Shown: positions 17,404 to 27,059, numbered from the stretch's first letter. The stretch: DNA of 64,000 nucleotides from JABJGO01 sp963921245 (GCA_963921245.4 CAWUEY030000001.1:620001-684000), one strand, 5' to 3'. Notes: generated by a model from the sequence alone, not told the origin. Program-made: numbers and translations.

Positions 17404-18246
17404 TTACCGCAATAGTTCCCGGGCATGATGGGCCATGTGGTCCGCCATGAAAGAAGCAATGAAATAATAGGAGTGATCATATCCGTCGTGCAGGCGCAAG
17501 GTCATGTTTTGCCCTGCCTCTTTGCAGGCATCTTCAAACAGTTTGGGCCTGAGCTGATCTTTCAGAAAATTGTCCGCAAGACCCTGATCAATCAAAATGG
17601 TTGAGGCAATCCGTGCCCCGGAGCGTACCAGCACCGTCGCATCGTATTGTTTCCATTGCTCTTCATCGTCACCCAGATAACCACTGAACGCCTTCTGCCC
17701 CCAGGGAACCTGCGTCGGGGCCACAATCGGTGCGAACGCCGAGACAGAAGAGAATGTACCCGGGTTTTTCAGCGCGATTGTCAGCGCCCCGTGCCCACCC
17801 ATGGAATGGCCCATGATCCCTTGCTTGTCGGCGCGGCCCCGAAAGTTCCTGAAGATCAGGGCCGGTAACTCCCCGGTTATATAGTCATACATGTGGAAGT
17901 TATCAGCCCAGGGCGCCGCCGTGGCGTTAAGGTAAAATCCGGCACCTTTGCCAAAATCATAGGCCTCGTCGTCGGGGACGTGATCGCCTCTCGGACTGGT
18001 ATCGGGGGCGACAACGATCAGACCGTGTTCAGCCGCATAGCGCTGCGCCCCTGCCTTGACGGTAAAATTGTCTTCCGTACAGGTCAAGCCGGACAACCAG
18101 AAGACAACGGGCCGGGGTTCTGTTTCCGCGGCCTCGGGAATATAAACAGAAAACCGCATGGAACAACCGAGCTGCTCTGACGGGTGTTCATAAACGCCCT
18201 GGATACCGCCGAAGCATTTGTTTTCTGAAACAGGTGTCATGGTCAT
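17404..18246 (-). CDS. fghA: S-formylglutathione hydrolase
   Basis: The enzyme hydrolyses S-formylglutathione to formate and glutathione, the last step of glutathione-dependent formaldehyde oxidation in the cytoplasm. The 280-residue length fits the esterase D family. The motif GLTCTEDNF is present, the nucleophile is Ser148 in GHSMGGHGA, and the likely partners are Asp225 (GLAD) and His258 (YDHSYYF). I use ATG 18246, with AGGGA about ten bases upstream; a longer frame to 18324 is not conserved. No formaldehyde dehydrogenase gene is adjacent. The demethylations encoded elsewhere in the window release formaldehyde, which fits this function. Confidence 0.94.
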   Translation of the reverse strand: MTMTPVSENKCFGGIQGVYEHPSEQLGCSMRFSVYIPEAAETEPRPVVFWLSGLTCTEDNFTVKAGAQRYAAEHGLIVVAPDTSPRGDHVPDDEAYDFGKGAGFYLNATAAPWADNFHMYDYITGELPALIFRNFRGRADKQGIMGHSMGGHGALTIALKNPGTFSSVSAFAPIVAPTQVPWGQKAFSGYLGDDEEQWKQYDATVLVRSGARIASTILIDQGLADNFLKDQLRPKLFEDACKEAGQNMTLRLHDGYDHSYYFIASFMADHMAHHARELLR

Positions 18247-18660
18247 GATGTGTTGATCCCTGTGCGGTCCGGATAGCATTGGTTTGAAATGACTGCATCT
18301 AACGATACCACCCAGTGAATTCAAGCGCTAGCCGCCGAGCCCGTTTGCGAGCAACATCATTTCGGACCCAAAGCGGAAGGCTTACATTTGTTTACATTTT
18401 TAGACATTTTAGATTTTTTACATCCTGTTTACGACAGGCGTTGTCGACAAGCGACCAATCGGCAAACGGTGGTACTGGTCCGGATTCGGGTGCACCACAG
18501 ATAGAGTGAAAGTGATAGGTTAAAATTTCTATATTGTATCCCTATGTAGCAAAAAAATCATATTTTTTTCGCTGACACTCTAGCAGCCTCATGGGGTAAG
18601 TATGGGTTACAGGAAGCACAAAAAGCAAGAAACCTCAAGGCTTTAGGCCCCGAGGCTTCA
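18247..18660. other. Intergenic region, AT-rich
   Basis: This 414-base stretch between fghA and tRNA-Val has no convincing gene. From about 18380 to 18420 it is very T-rich, with TTTACATTT-like repeats. A small hairpin, CCTGTTTACGACAGG, lies near 18425. An AT-only dyad (seven A, short spacer, seven T) lies near 18550-18572. The fghA promoter should be at the left end. A likely tRNA terminator is listed separately. Confidence 0.6.
18617..18655 (-). terminator. Probable tRNA-Val terminator
   Basis: Read on the minus strand downstream of tRNA-Val, CCTC and GGC (18633-18641 on the plus strand) pair with GCC and GAGG (18647-18655) with small internal mismatches. A run containing five T follows on the minus strand at about 18619-18624. 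The stem is imperfect, so the call is moderate. Confidence 0.45.
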
Positions 18661-18735
18661 TGGTGGGAACGACTGGGATTGAACCAGTGACCCCTGCAAT
18701 GTCAATGCAGTGCTCTCCCGCTGAGCTACGCTCCC
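18661..18735 (-). tRNA. tRNA-Val (GAC)
   Basis: On the minus strand the gene starts at 18735 with GGGAGCGTAGCTCAG. The acceptor GGGAGCG pairs with CGTTCCC, and CCA is encoded at 18661-18663. The anticodon arm reads CTGCATTGACATTGCAG, giving anticodon GAC. Total length is 75 bases including CCA. Confidence 0.97.
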
Positions 18736-18915
18736 GCTCATATTCGGTACGGCGACACGAAACCCGCCGCAGACGAATGGGTTGTAGCGCCTCACGGCCC
18801 TGTTGGCAAGGCCCCGAAGTTTAAAACGCACATGCCCGTGAGTACTCTGGCTGGCAAACACAACCAGACCTGCTACGCTAATCAAAGATCAACACACAAC
18901 CTGCAGACAGTGATC

Positions 18916-19821
18916 ATGACAGATTGTTCTTCAACAGACCGTTGCGCACCGTTTTCGCCGCAATCAGCCATTGTCGTGACGTCTCCTCGGGTGCAAACCG
19001 TGCCCGTGGTTTTTACGAGCCCCCATAGCGGGCGACAGTATCCTCCATCGTTTCTGGATCAATCCCAATTGGACCCGCTGACGCTCCGCCGCTCAGAGGA
19101 TGCCTTCGTGGACGAACTGTTTGCGGATGTGGATCAGCTCGGCGCGCTTTTGCTAACCGCCCGGTTTCCGCGGGTTTATCTCGATGTAAACCGTGAAGCC
19201 ATGGAGCTTGATCCCTCTATGTTTCACGATCAGTTGCCGCGCGAAGCGAATACCAAATCCCCACGGGTTGTGGCCGGGATTGGGACGATTGCCCGCATCG
19301 TCAGTGGTGGTCGGGAAGTCTATGGCAAACAGCTTTCTTTTGCCGAAGCCCGGCAACGTATTGACACCTGTTACAAGCCTTATCATTCCAGATTGCGGGA
19401 GATGGTTGCAACGACGCAGGAAAAATTCGGCGTATGCCTGGTCGTGGATTGCCACTCCATGCCGTCTATCTCGCACGGCAGCAAAAGATTTTCAGTCGGG
19501 CAGCCCCGTGCCGACGTTGTGATCGGTGATTGTTGGGGCAGCACGTGTGACAGCGGCATTGTCCGACGGGTGGAGCACGCGATACTGTCCATGGGGTATT
19601 CCGCTCGCAGGAACACGCCGTATGCCGGTGGATACACGACCCGTCAGTACGGTCAACCCGGCGCGGGTATTTACGCTATTCAACTCGAAATTGACCGCAG
19701 CCTCTATATGGATGAACGTTCCATAACCCGTCTTCCGGTATTTGAAGAGGTCAGGGCGCGGATTTTTCAACTGGCGGCGGCAATAACCAGCCAGTGGTCC
19801 GGCGAACTGGCCGCCGAGTAA
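18916..19821 (+). CDS. N-formylglutamate amidohydrolase
   Basis: The protein belongs to the N-formylglutamate deformylase family (HutG type), which releases formate and glutamate in one route of histidine breakdown. Visible features are FTSPHSGRQYPPSF near residue 35, VDVNRE-like YLDVNREAMELD, the metal-binding VVDCHSMPS and NTPYAGGYTTRQYG. I prefer ATG 18916 (301 residues); ATG 18832 is possible but overlaps the tRNA promoter region. No other hut genes are near, so the substrate could be another N-formyl or N-acyl amino acid. The next 260 bases contain no convincing gene. Confidence 0.88.
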   Translation: MTDCSSTDRCAPFSPQSAIVVTSPRVQTVPVVFTSPHSGRQYPPSFLDQSQLDPLTLRRSEDAFVDELFADVDQLGALLLTARFPRVYLDVNREAMELDPSMFHDQLPREANTKSPRVVAGIGTIARIVSGGREVYGKQLSFAEARQRIDTCYKPYHSRLREMVATTQEKFGVCLVVDCHSMPSISHGSKRFSVGQPRADVVIGDCWGSTCDSGIVRRVEHAILSMGYSARRNTPYAGGYTTRQYGQPGAGIYAIQLEIDRSLYMDERSITRLPVFEEVRARIFQLAAAITSQWSGELAAE

Positions 19822-20082
19822 CCAGGGCCAACCTCGCGCGGGCAATCGCAATGGATGACCCCCGCCAGCCGGCTTGATCATTCGTGCGGTAAATCTGCCC
19901 GATGATGTGGGCGTGGCGCCTGGATTGTTCAACCCGAACGAAGTGGTCGTTTTCCCATGACGGAAAAGGCGATGGACGGTCTGTTGAAGCTCGTAACGTC
20001 GGCGTCCTGATTTTCAACACCCGCCATGACAGTTTATTCTTTTGTTAACCATGTCCTAAGAATTGCGCAATATGATTGCGCC

Positions 20083-21117
20083 ATGGCTATCCCGTTTCAT
20101 ATCCGGCGGCCTGCCCGGGCGGTGCTTGCGGCTTGTTGTGCAGGTGTTTTAACCCTGTTTTGTGTTTCTGCTGGTTATGCAGAAACCGGTAAGGCGCGGG
20201 CATTTGAGGTTTCCTGGGATTTATGTGGCGCTGCCACCCATGCGATAGAGCGACAGGCCGGAATTCCCGAACATCTGCTGAGGGCGATCTCAATCGCCGA
20301 GTCGGGCCGCCGCGATGAGTTGAACAAAATCAACGTTGCGTGGCCCTGGACGGTCACGTCGGGAGAGCAGGAGTGGTACGCCGATACCAAACAAGACGCG
20401 ATTGCTGTTGTGGAGGGCCTTGTTCGCAACGGGATTAGCAACATTGATGTGGGCTGCATGCAGATCAATTTGTATTACCACAGCGACGCTTTTCCGTCCC
20501 TGGAGGAGGCGTTCGACCCTTTAACAAACGTCAGTTACGCAGCATCTTTCCTGCGCAAGCTTTATAAATCTTCACAAAATTGGACCGTGGCGGCCGGAAA
20601 CTATCATTCCGCAACGCCCAGATTTCACAACCGATACCTGAAGAAATTGCGCGAAATCTGGCAACGGGAAAGACGAGGCTTGAATAGCCCCGCCTCTCCG
20701 GGTTCCATCAAAAACGCCCATTCGGGGGGTACGGTTTCGTCTGCACGGATTGCCGCAATAGACCATGAGCGAACAGCTCAATTGAACGCGGCTTTCCGCA
20801 AACGCCGGGAACGTGGCGCGCAACAAACCACGACGGGGAATGTCGGTGCTGGGTCTATTTCTGCCAGCCCATTGGGAGATAGCTGGAAATCCGCATACAC
20901 GGCCAATACTGATCAGGGAAACTACGCGCTTCAGGCCCAAATCAATCGCCTTCGCAAGGCGGCGGATGAACAAAAAGAACTGGAGGAGATGCTCCAGGCA
21001 GAAGCGTCGGAACAATCGGCAAAACGCGCCGCCGACCTGGATCATTGGCGCACGCTCTACAAAAAGGCGCTTGGTGGACGTTCGTCGTCTGGCACATTGT
21101 TATTCGGAAATCCCTAG
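20083..21117 (+). CDS. Lytic transglycosylase-like SLT domain protein
   Basis: The 344-residue product has a signal peptide (about residues 1-33, ending AGYAET), so it is exported. An SLT lysozyme-like domain follows. The catalytic glutamate is probably Glu73 in IAESGR, and DVGCMQINLYYH and AAGNYHSATP are the other conserved blocks. The C-terminal third is low-complexity, then a helical, charged stretch (about 290-330) likely to be coiled coil. Such enzymes cut glycan strands of the wall. I use ATG 20083 because it gives a clean signal peptide; the frame is open to 20026. Its 3' end overlaps the convergent GST gene by 18 bases. Confidence 0.88.
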   Translation: MAIPFHIRRPARAVLAACCAGVLTLFCVSAGYAETGKARAFEVSWDLCGAATHAIERQAGIPEHLLRAISIAESGRRDELNKINVAWPWTVTSGEQEWYADTKQDAIAVVEGLVRNGISNIDVGCMQINLYYHSDAFPSLEEAFDPLTNVSYAASFLRKLYKSSQNWTVAAGNYHSATPRFHNRYLKKLREIWQRERRGLNSPASPGSIKNAHSGGTVSSARIAAIDHERTAQLNAAFRKRRERGAQQTTTGNVGAGSISASPLGDSWKSAYTANTDQGNYALQAQINRLRKAADEQKELEEMLQAEASEQSAKRAADLDHWRTLYKKALGGRSSSGTLLFGNP

Positions 21118-21723
21118 GACCGTATCTTCCAGGGAAATGTAGCCCGGCAGGGTGCACACCCTGTTCAGCCAGCGTCTTATGTTCGCATAGGGTGCCAGTT
21201 CCACACCCCCGTCTTCGGCCATATGTGTGTATGCATAGAGTGCAACATCGGCGATTGTCGGTGTCCCCGCCGCAAACCAGTCTTCATGTTGAAGGTGATC
21301 TTCCATGACGCGCAAGGCGTTATGGGCTTGCTCGCGTTTCGTTGGAAGTTCCGCTTGTCGGGGATGGTCGGGTCCCAGATGTCTGACAATAAACCGCGCA
21401 ACGGCGACAGAAGGTTCATGGGTGTATTGTTCGAAAAACATCCATTGGAGTGTTCTGGCATGTTCCAGGGTGTCGGAAGGAACGAACGGCGTTCCCGCCG
21501 CCAGATAATGAAGGATCGCATTTGATTCCGGCAGGTACGTTCCATCCTCGAGTTCCAAAACCGGTATTTTTCCATTGGGGTTGCGGGCGATAAAAGACTC
21601 CGTTCGTGTTTCTCCGTGAACGCTGTCAACCTCAATATAGCGGTACTGCCAGCCCAGCAACGAAAACATCAACCTTACCTTGTAACCGTTCCCGGAATCA
21701 TGGTTATCGTAGAGAGTGAGCAT
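21100..21723 (-). CDS. Glutathione S-transferase family protein
   Basis: The 207-residue protein has the thioredoxin-like N-terminal half (LTLYDNHDSGNGYKVRL, NGKIPVLELEDGTYLPESNAIL, the cis-Pro and glutathione-binding Glu-Ser pair) and the all-helical C-terminal domain with WFAAGTPTIADVALYAYTH. Family members conjugate or reduce substrates with glutathione; the specific substrate cannot be told. A serine or asparagine near the N-terminus may serve as the catalytic residue. It is convergent with the transglycosylase and divergent from the methyltransferase. Confidence 0.92.
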   Translation of the reverse strand: MLTLYDNHDSGNGYKVRLMFSLLGWQYRYIEVDSVHGETRTESFIARNPNGKIPVLELEDGTYLPESNAILHYLAAGTPFVPSDTLEHARTLQWMFFEQYTHEPSVAVARFIVRHLGPDHPRQAELPTKREQAHNALRVMEDHLQHEDWFAAGTPTIADVALYAYTHMAEDGGVELAPYANIRRWLNRVCTLPGYISLEDTVLGISE

Positions 21724-21859
21724 GGTGAAACCTTCCCGTTACGGATGAGAACCTTAGCCGTACCTGCACGGTAAATCCAACGGCGTTGTCTATCGATTTT
21801 CTGTCGTCGATGAACCGTGTAAAAAACTGTAAAGTATGATTTTTTAATTGGGAGTACTC

Positions 21860-22564
21860 GTGCCCCGTCAAAGCAATACAGCGGTCATGCGACGGTACGT
21901 TACGCTTGCCGGACACAGGGTCCTGGATGTGGGCTGTGGCCATGGTCCGCTGGTTCGGTATATGACCCGTCACGGAGCCTATGTTACCGGACTTGAGTGT
22001 GGCCGCGCGCAGCTTCAAAAAGCGTGCGCTACCACAAGAGAAGGTGGCGAGGTCTATGTGGAAGGTGTCGGGCAGGATATGCCGTTTTCCGACAATTCTT
22101 TCGATATTGTTGTGTTTTTCAATTCACTCCATCATATCCCCGTTGATCAAATGGATAGAGCTTTGTGCGAGGCAACCCGCGTCGTTAAACCAACTGGCAT
22201 CGTTTACATAGCCGAACCGATTGCCGAAGGGCCTTCTTTTGAAATGTTTGCCCTGGTTGATGATGAAACAGAGGTTCGTGCCCGGGCTGTGGCCGCGATC
22301 GAGAGAATCTCCTCAAAGGGAGGACGATTGGAACCCGTGGATGCGGTGCAATACGATACAGCTCATTTTTACGATAGTTTTGCCTCTCTTCGAAAGGAAA
22401 GCGTTCGCATCGATCCGGCCCGGCGGACGGCGTTTGAAGCGAACGATTCCATGATGAGAAACAATTTTGAGCGATTGGGTGTGCCGGATGAAAAAGGATA
22501 CCGGTTTGATCAGCCCATGGCGGTGACTGTATTGAGGAAACCGGAAGACAGGCGAGTGATATGA
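21860..22564 (+). CDS. SAM-dependent methyltransferase, class I
   Basis: The 234-residue protein has the class I methyltransferase motifs: motif I VLDVGCGHGPLVRYM near residue 20, the acidic end of strand 2 (GLECGRA), and the post-I to motif II stretch PFSDNSFDIVVFFNSLHHIP. The substrate is unknown. I chose GTG 21860 because GGAG stands five bases upstream; the TTG at 21848 is an alternative. The gene overlaps the next one by four bases (ATGA), so it is translationally coupled to the proline iminopeptidase. Confidence 0.85.
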   Translation: MPRQSNTAVMRRYVTLAGHRVLDVGCGHGPLVRYMTRHGAYVTGLECGRAQLQKACATTREGGEVYVEGVGQDMPFSDNSFDIVVFFNSLHHIPVDQMDRALCEATRVVKPTGIVYIAEPIAEGPSFEMFALVDDETEVRARAVAAIERISSKGGRLEPVDAVQYDTAHFYDSFASLRKESVRIDPARRTAFEANDSMMRNNFERLGVPDEKGYRFDQPMAVTVLRKPEDRRVI

Positions 22565-23565
22565 CGGCAGACTCCTCGCATGAACCGTCTAACAGGCGGC
22601 ACCTGTATCCCGCGATTGAGCCCTACAATACCGGTTTGCTTGACGTTTCGGAAGTGCATTCAATCTATTTTGAAGAATGTGGAAACCCTGACGGAAAGCC
22701 GGTGGTTTATCTTCATGGCGGACCGGGTGGTGGCTGTAATGCAGTTTTTCGTCAGTACTTTGATCCCGAAGCCTATAGAATTGTTCTGTTTGATCAGCGC
22801 GGCTGTGGCCGCTCCAAACCCCATGCCTGTCTGGAAGACAACACAACCTGGCACTCGGTTGCCGATATCGAGACTTTGCGGGGGTTTCTGAACATTGGGA
22901 AATGGCAGGTTTTCGGTGGCTCCTGGGGAAGCACGCTGGGGCTTGCCTATGCGCAAACCCATCCCGACAAGTGTACGGAACTGGTTTTACGCGGACTGTT
23001 TACCCTGCGCAGATCGGAACTGTTGTGGTTCTATCAGGAAGGGGCTAGTCACGTTTTCCCGGATGTTTGGGAAAACTATGTTGCTCCGATTCCCGAAGCC
23101 GAGCGTGGCGACATGATCGCGGCTTACTATAAACGCTTGACCGGGGATGATCGCGAGGAGCAATTGCGGTGCGCGAAAGCCTGGTCCGTATGGGAGGGGT
23201 CTACGTTATCGATCTGGCCAAACCCGTTACGAGAAGAACATTTCGCCGATGATGAGTTTGCCATTGCCTTCGCCAGAATTGAATGCCACTACTTCATAAA
23301 CGGTGGTTTTTTCGAGGTTGATGATCAAATCATCCGCGACATGCATAAGGTTCGGCATATCCCGGCTGTCCTGGTACAGGGGCGATATGACATGTGTACG
23401 CCTATGCGAACCGCCTGGGATATTCACAAGGCCTGGCCAGAAGCCGATTTTCGGGTGGTACACGATGCTGGCCATGCATCCAGCGAGGCAGGTATTGTTC
23501 ATGAGCTGGTTGAAGCGACAGATCGGTTTCGGAACGAATTGCCTGACTATGTGGTGGCATCGTAA
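22561..23565 (+). CDS. pip: Proline iminopeptidase
   Basis: This alpha/beta hydrolase removes N-terminal proline from peptides. The 334-residue product has the oxyanion HGGPGGGCN motif at about residues 52-60, DQRGCGRS at 78-85, the nucleophile Ser121 in GGSWGS, and likely acid and base in QGRYDMCTP and DAGHASSE. These are the features of the bacterial Pip family (S33). It overlaps the upstream methyltransferase by four bases. Confidence 0.95.
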   Translation: MTADSSHEPSNRRHLYPAIEPYNTGLLDVSEVHSIYFEECGNPDGKPVVYLHGGPGGGCNAVFRQYFDPEAYRIVLFDQRGCGRSKPHACLEDNTTWHSVADIETLRGFLNIGKWQVFGGSWGSTLGLAYAQTHPDKCTELVLRGLFTLRRSELLWFYQEGASHVFPDVWENYVAPIPEAERGDMIAAYYKRLTGDDREEQLRCAKAWSVWEGSTLSIWPNPLREEHFADDEFAIAFARIECHYFINGGFFEVDDQIIRDMHKVRHIPAVLVQGRYDMCTPMRTAWDIHKAWPEADFRVVHDAGHASSEAGIVHELVEATDRFRNELPDYVVAS

Positions 23566-23676
23566 AATGGTTTGAAATCTGAATGGTCGGCACAGAATAC
23601 TGCCAAACCTGAAACAAATGGATTGATAGAGACGGCGTTCAGCGTGTGACGGCGGCCTCAAAGGTGTCTTTGCTAG

Positions 23677-24954
23677 ATGTTGACGAAATTGTTCAAAATC
23701 GGGTTTGACCTCTCGCAACAGCGATCCGATGAAGAAGCCCTTCTGGATCAAGAGCATCGATACCAGGATTTGTTCAAACAGTCTCCAGTAGGTTTTTGGG
23801 AAGAGGATTATTCACAAGTCAGGGCCCTCGTCTCGGCACTCGAACAACGCGGGATAACGAACATACGGGGGCATTTTGTAGAGAATCCCGATGTGTTACG
23901 AGAGGTCGTTCAATCAATACGACTTAATGATGTGAATGAAGCGGCAATCGCAATGTTTGGTGCACGGGACCGAGCCGAGCTGTTTGCTTTCCATGAGTCC
24001 TTGAAGATGCTCATGGTCGAATCTTACGGGGAGGTTATCTGTAGCCTAGCGGGTGGGAAGCGGGATTTGCGGTATGATTACGAAGCAAAAATGGATAGCG
24101 GGCGTATCGCCCATGTATTGACCACCCTTCACGTTGTCGAAACGGACGACGACTCCTGGGCCCGCGTTGTATACCTTCAGGAGGATGTTACCCTATTCAG
24201 GGAGACAGAACAGGCATTATTTGAGGCCCGCGAAAAGGCGGAATGGGCGAGCCGTGCGAAATCTGAGTTTTTGGCGCATATGAGCCATGAGCTGCGGACT
24301 CCCATGAACGCCATTCTGGGTTTTAACCAGATCATGATCGAGCAGGTGTTCGGGCCGCTGGGAACCCCGAAGTACATAGAGTACACGCACGATATTAAAA
24401 AAGCGGCCGAGCATTTGCTGCAAGTGATCAACGACATTCTGGATATCTCAAAGATCGAGGCCGGTCAAATGGTTCTGGAAGAAACCAGCGTGGATCTGAA
24501 AGATTTGTTTGAGAGTTGCATTTCTATGGTTCGGGGGCGGGCCGATGCCGGGCGGACAGAACTGGTTTTGCAGGTACCCGAGAATGCCCCTTGTCTGCTC
24601 GCTGATGAGCGAATGATTTCTCAAATTGCCATCAACCTTTTGACAAACGCCGTAAAATTTACGCCCGACGAAGGAGAGGTCACAGCTTCAATGATTGTTC
24701 GGGAGGATAACGGCATCGATATTGCGGTTGCTGATACAGGGTGCGGTATCGCGAAGGATGACATTGAAAGGATACTGGAACCTTTTGGGCAGGCACAGCG
24801 CAACTCTCAACTATCTCAAGAGGGTACTGGCCTTGGTTTGTCGCTTTCCCAACAATTGAGCGCGCTCCACGATGCAAATCTGCGTATTGAAAGTGAACCC
24901 GGCACAGGAACGGTTGTTACCGTATCGTTCCCACCCCACCGGACGGCACCGTAG
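23677..24954 (+). CDS. Soluble PAS-type sensor histidine kinase
   Basis: The 425-residue protein has no membrane segment. Residues about 25-180 resemble a PAS-like sensor (LFKQSPVGFWEEDYS). The dimerisation domain follows, with the phosphorylated His204 in SHELRTPM. The ATPase domain has the N box LLTNAVKFTPDEG, G1 VADTGCGIA and G2 GTGLGLSLSQQL. No response regulator gene is adjacent, so the partner is unknown. The start is taken at ATG 23677, 111 bases after pip. Confidence 0.92.
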   Translation: MLTKLFKIGFDLSQQRSDEEALLDQEHRYQDLFKQSPVGFWEEDYSQVRALVSALEQRGITNIRGHFVENPDVLREVVQSIRLNDVNEAAIAMFGARDRAELFAFHESLKMLMVESYGEVICSLAGGKRDLRYDYEAKMDSGRIAHVLTTLHVVETDDDSWARVVYLQEDVTLFRETEQALFEAREKAEWASRAKSEFLAHMSHELRTPMNAILGFNQIMIEQVFGPLGTPKYIEYTHDIKKAAEHLLQVINDILDISKIEAGQMVLEETSVDLKDLFESCISMVRGRADAGRTELVLQVPENAPCLLADERMISQIAINLLTNAVKFTPDEGEVTASMIVREDNGIDIAVADTGCGIAKDDIERILEPFGQAQRNSQLSQEGTGLGLSLSQQLSALHDANLRIESEPGTGTVVTVSFPPHRTAP

Positions 24955-24955
24955 G

Positions 24956-25939
24956 TTACCCCCAAAGCGCTGGTGATGGCGGGGAGACTAAACCGCTCTG
25001 AAAATTCAGGCCCGGTGAGCGATCTTCTTTGAGCAGCAGAGGACCATCCAGATCGACGAACCGGGCCCAGGGTGCAAGGACTGTTGCCGGGGCCATGGCC
25101 AGCGATGTACCAACCATGCAGCCGATCATTATCCCAAACGCGAGACTCTCTGCCGCACGGGCCAGACCAAGCGCCTCTGTCAGTCCGCCGGTCTTATCCA
25201 GTTTGATGTTGATCATTGAGTAACGGGATTTCAGGTCCGCAAGCGTTTCTGCGGTGTGACACGATTCGTCGGCACACAAGGCAACAGGTGACTTAAAATC
25301 CGAAAGGACGTGATCTTCATCCGCGGGCAGGGGTTGCTCGATCATTTCCACGCCCAGGTCTTTGAGCGGCCTGGCGACACTTTTCAGGATGTCAATTGTC
25401 CAGGATTCGTTGGGATCAATGATCATCCGGGCGGATGGTGCCGCGTCACGAATAGCGGCGATTCTGGTGACAATCTGGTCTCTATTCAATTTGACTTTCA
25501 GCAACGGGGCGGCTTTCAATGCCGTTGCCGCCGCCGCCATTTGCTCTACGTCACCAAGGGAAATCGTTTCTGCCGTGACGATGGCTTGTGGTTCGGGTGT
25601 GTTGGCAATATGCCACACCCGTTCCTCTGATTGTTTGGCTCTCAGGTCCCAGAGGGCACAATCCAGCGCGTTTCGACCCGCGCCAGCCGGTACCTCATTA
25701 TTCAGTAGTTCGTTTGTGGTGTGATCGTCGAAGGAACGCGCATATGTATTGATAAATGCGTGCACGCCCAACACGGATTCCCCGTAACGCGGATAGGGCA
25801 CGCATTCTGCCCGGCCCGTGTTACCCTTGTTGTCTGAAAGTTCGACAACGACCACATCTGCACTGGTCTTTGTGCCACGGGAAATGGTGAACGGTTTTGC
25901 GAGCGGCCAACTTTCAATCCGAACGTCTTTTACTATCAT
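24956..25939 (-). CDS. dgcA: Dipeptide-epimerase-like enolase (N-acetyl-D-glutamate racemase)
   Basis: This 327-residue enolase-superfamily protein has the muconate-lactonising fold: LLKVKLNRD with the KxK-type base, IDPNESW and IEQPLPADED as metal ligands, DESCH, and INIKLDKTGG with the second lysine. It is annotated by sequence as a dipeptide epimerase. Because it is coupled to a DUF1611 gene (4-base overlap), I favour DgcA, which turns N-acetyl-D-glutamate into the L form in the DgcN-DgcA route of D-glutamate catabolism. That role is from the literature on the gene pair, not shown here. I used ATG 25939; the longer frame to 26029 lies within dgcN. Confidence 0.8.
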   Translation of the reverse strand: MIVKDVRIESWPLAKPFTISRGTKTSADVVVVELSDNKGNTGRAECVPYPRYGESVLGVHAFINTYARSFDDHTTNELLNNEVPAGAGRNALDCALWDLRAKQSEERVWHIANTPEPQAIVTAETISLGDVEQMAAAATALKAAPLLKVKLNRDQIVTRIAAIRDAAPSARMIIDPNESWTIDILKSVARPLKDLGVEMIEQPLPADEDHVLSDFKSPVALCADESCHTAETLADLKSRYSMINIKLDKTGGLTEALGLARAAESLAFGIMIGCMVGTSLAMAPATVLAPWARFVDLDGPLLLKEDRSPGLNFQSGLVSPPSPALWG

Positions 25940-26937
25940 ACGCGAAGGGCATCCACGATGGCACCGACACCGGTTCGGATAGGATCGACACACGGCATGT
26001 TGAACCGGGCTGCATGATCTTTCAGACATGCCTCGGCTTCGGGTTGCGGCATTTTCGAGGTGTTGAAGGCCAATGCGATAACTTTTGCCCGGGGTGCGGT
26101 GAGTTGCGCACAGGATTCATTGAGTGCAATGCAGTCTTCCAGCGCCGGCAGGGGCATGTGCGGAATGCCCCGCATATGCTCGCGACCGGGTTCATGACAC
26201 ATGACCAGTGAGCTGGCTTGTGCGCCATGCAGCAGGCCCATGGATACACCGGCATAGGAAGGATGGAACAGCGATCCCTGTCCCTCAATCAAATCCCAGT
26301 GGTCGGGGTCATTGGCCGGCGCAAGCTCTTCGATAGCACCGGAAATAAAATCGGCAATCACGGCATCGACGGACACGCCTTCTCCCGTGATGAAAATGCC
26401 CGTTTGGCCCGTTGCGCGAAAATCAGCGTTCATGCCACGGGCTTTCATCTCTTTCCAGAGAGCGAGAGTCGTGTACATCTTGCCGAGAGAGCAATCTGTG
26501 CCCACAGCCAGTAACCGGTTTCCACCGCGTGGCTCGCCGGTTGCGATGGGGAAATCCTTGGTCGGGTGTCGGACATCATGCAGGTTACGACCGTGTTTTT
26601 CGGCGGCTTCCCGGATCGCCGCCACGTCACCCAGTTTGTTGTGAAGGCCGGATGCTAGGTCCATGCCCAACTCAATCGCCCTGACCAGAACATCTGTCCA
26701 TGCGGCGGAAATGACGCCGCCGCGATTGGCAACGCCGACGATCAGGGTTTTTACGCCTGCATCCGCCGCTTCTTCCAGTGTCATCACCGGTATACCGAGA
26801 TCAGCATTGCAACCATCCAGCCGCAATTGCCCGAGGCACCAGTCTGGTTGCCAGTCAACCACGCCTTTCGCGGTTTTTGCCGCCAATTGGTCGGGGGCGT
26901 CGCCGATAAACATGAGATAGGGGGTGCGAAGGCCCAT
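25936..26937 (-). CDS. dgcN: DUF1611 protein (D-glutamate N-acetyltransferase)
   Basis: The 333-residue protein is a DUF1611 member with a P-loop-like nucleotide-binding segment, LLAVGTDCSLGKMYTTLAL, and FRATGQTGIFITGEG. Members are known as DgcN, which acetylates D-glutamate before racemisation by the neighbour DgcA. GGAG lies about eight bases upstream of ATG 26937, so I prefer that start to the longer frame at 26997. The stop overlaps the dgcA start, showing an operon of two. A usual third member, the transcription regulator, is not adjacent. Confidence 0.82.
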   Translation of the reverse strand: MGLRTPYLMFIGDAPDQLAAKTAKGVVDWQPDWCLGQLRLDGCNADLGIPVMTLEEAADAGVKTLIVGVANRGGVISAAWTDVLVRAIELGMDLASGLHNKLGDVAAIREAAEKHGRNLHDVRHPTKDFPIATGEPRGGNRLLAVGTDCSLGKMYTTLALWKEMKARGMNADFRATGQTGIFITGEGVSVDAVIADFISGAIEELAPANDPDHWDLIEGQGSLFHPSYAGVSMGLLHGAQASSLVMCHEPGREHMRGIPHMPLPALEDCIALNESCAQLTAPRAKVIALAFNTSKMPQPEAEACLKDHAARFNMPCVDPIRTGVGAIVDALRV

Positions 26938-27059
26938 ATCTGTTCTCCCATCGTCCGTTTCCCTATTGTCCCAGACTACCAAAAGCCAAACTACCAAGAG
27001 AAAGGGGGCGAACTCCAGCAGAGTCCGCCGCGTTGTGTGACAAACAATACAGTAATCGA

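Noticed and set aside
18547..18573. AT-only inverted repeat as a terminator or origin element.
   Set aside because: The stem is only A-T pairs and no gene ends close by; chance is likely in such an AT-rich stretch.
19822..20082. A possible coding remnant after the N-formylglutamate amidohydrolase gene.
   Set aside because: Short stretches read as plausible protein, but stops occur in every frame and no family was recognised.
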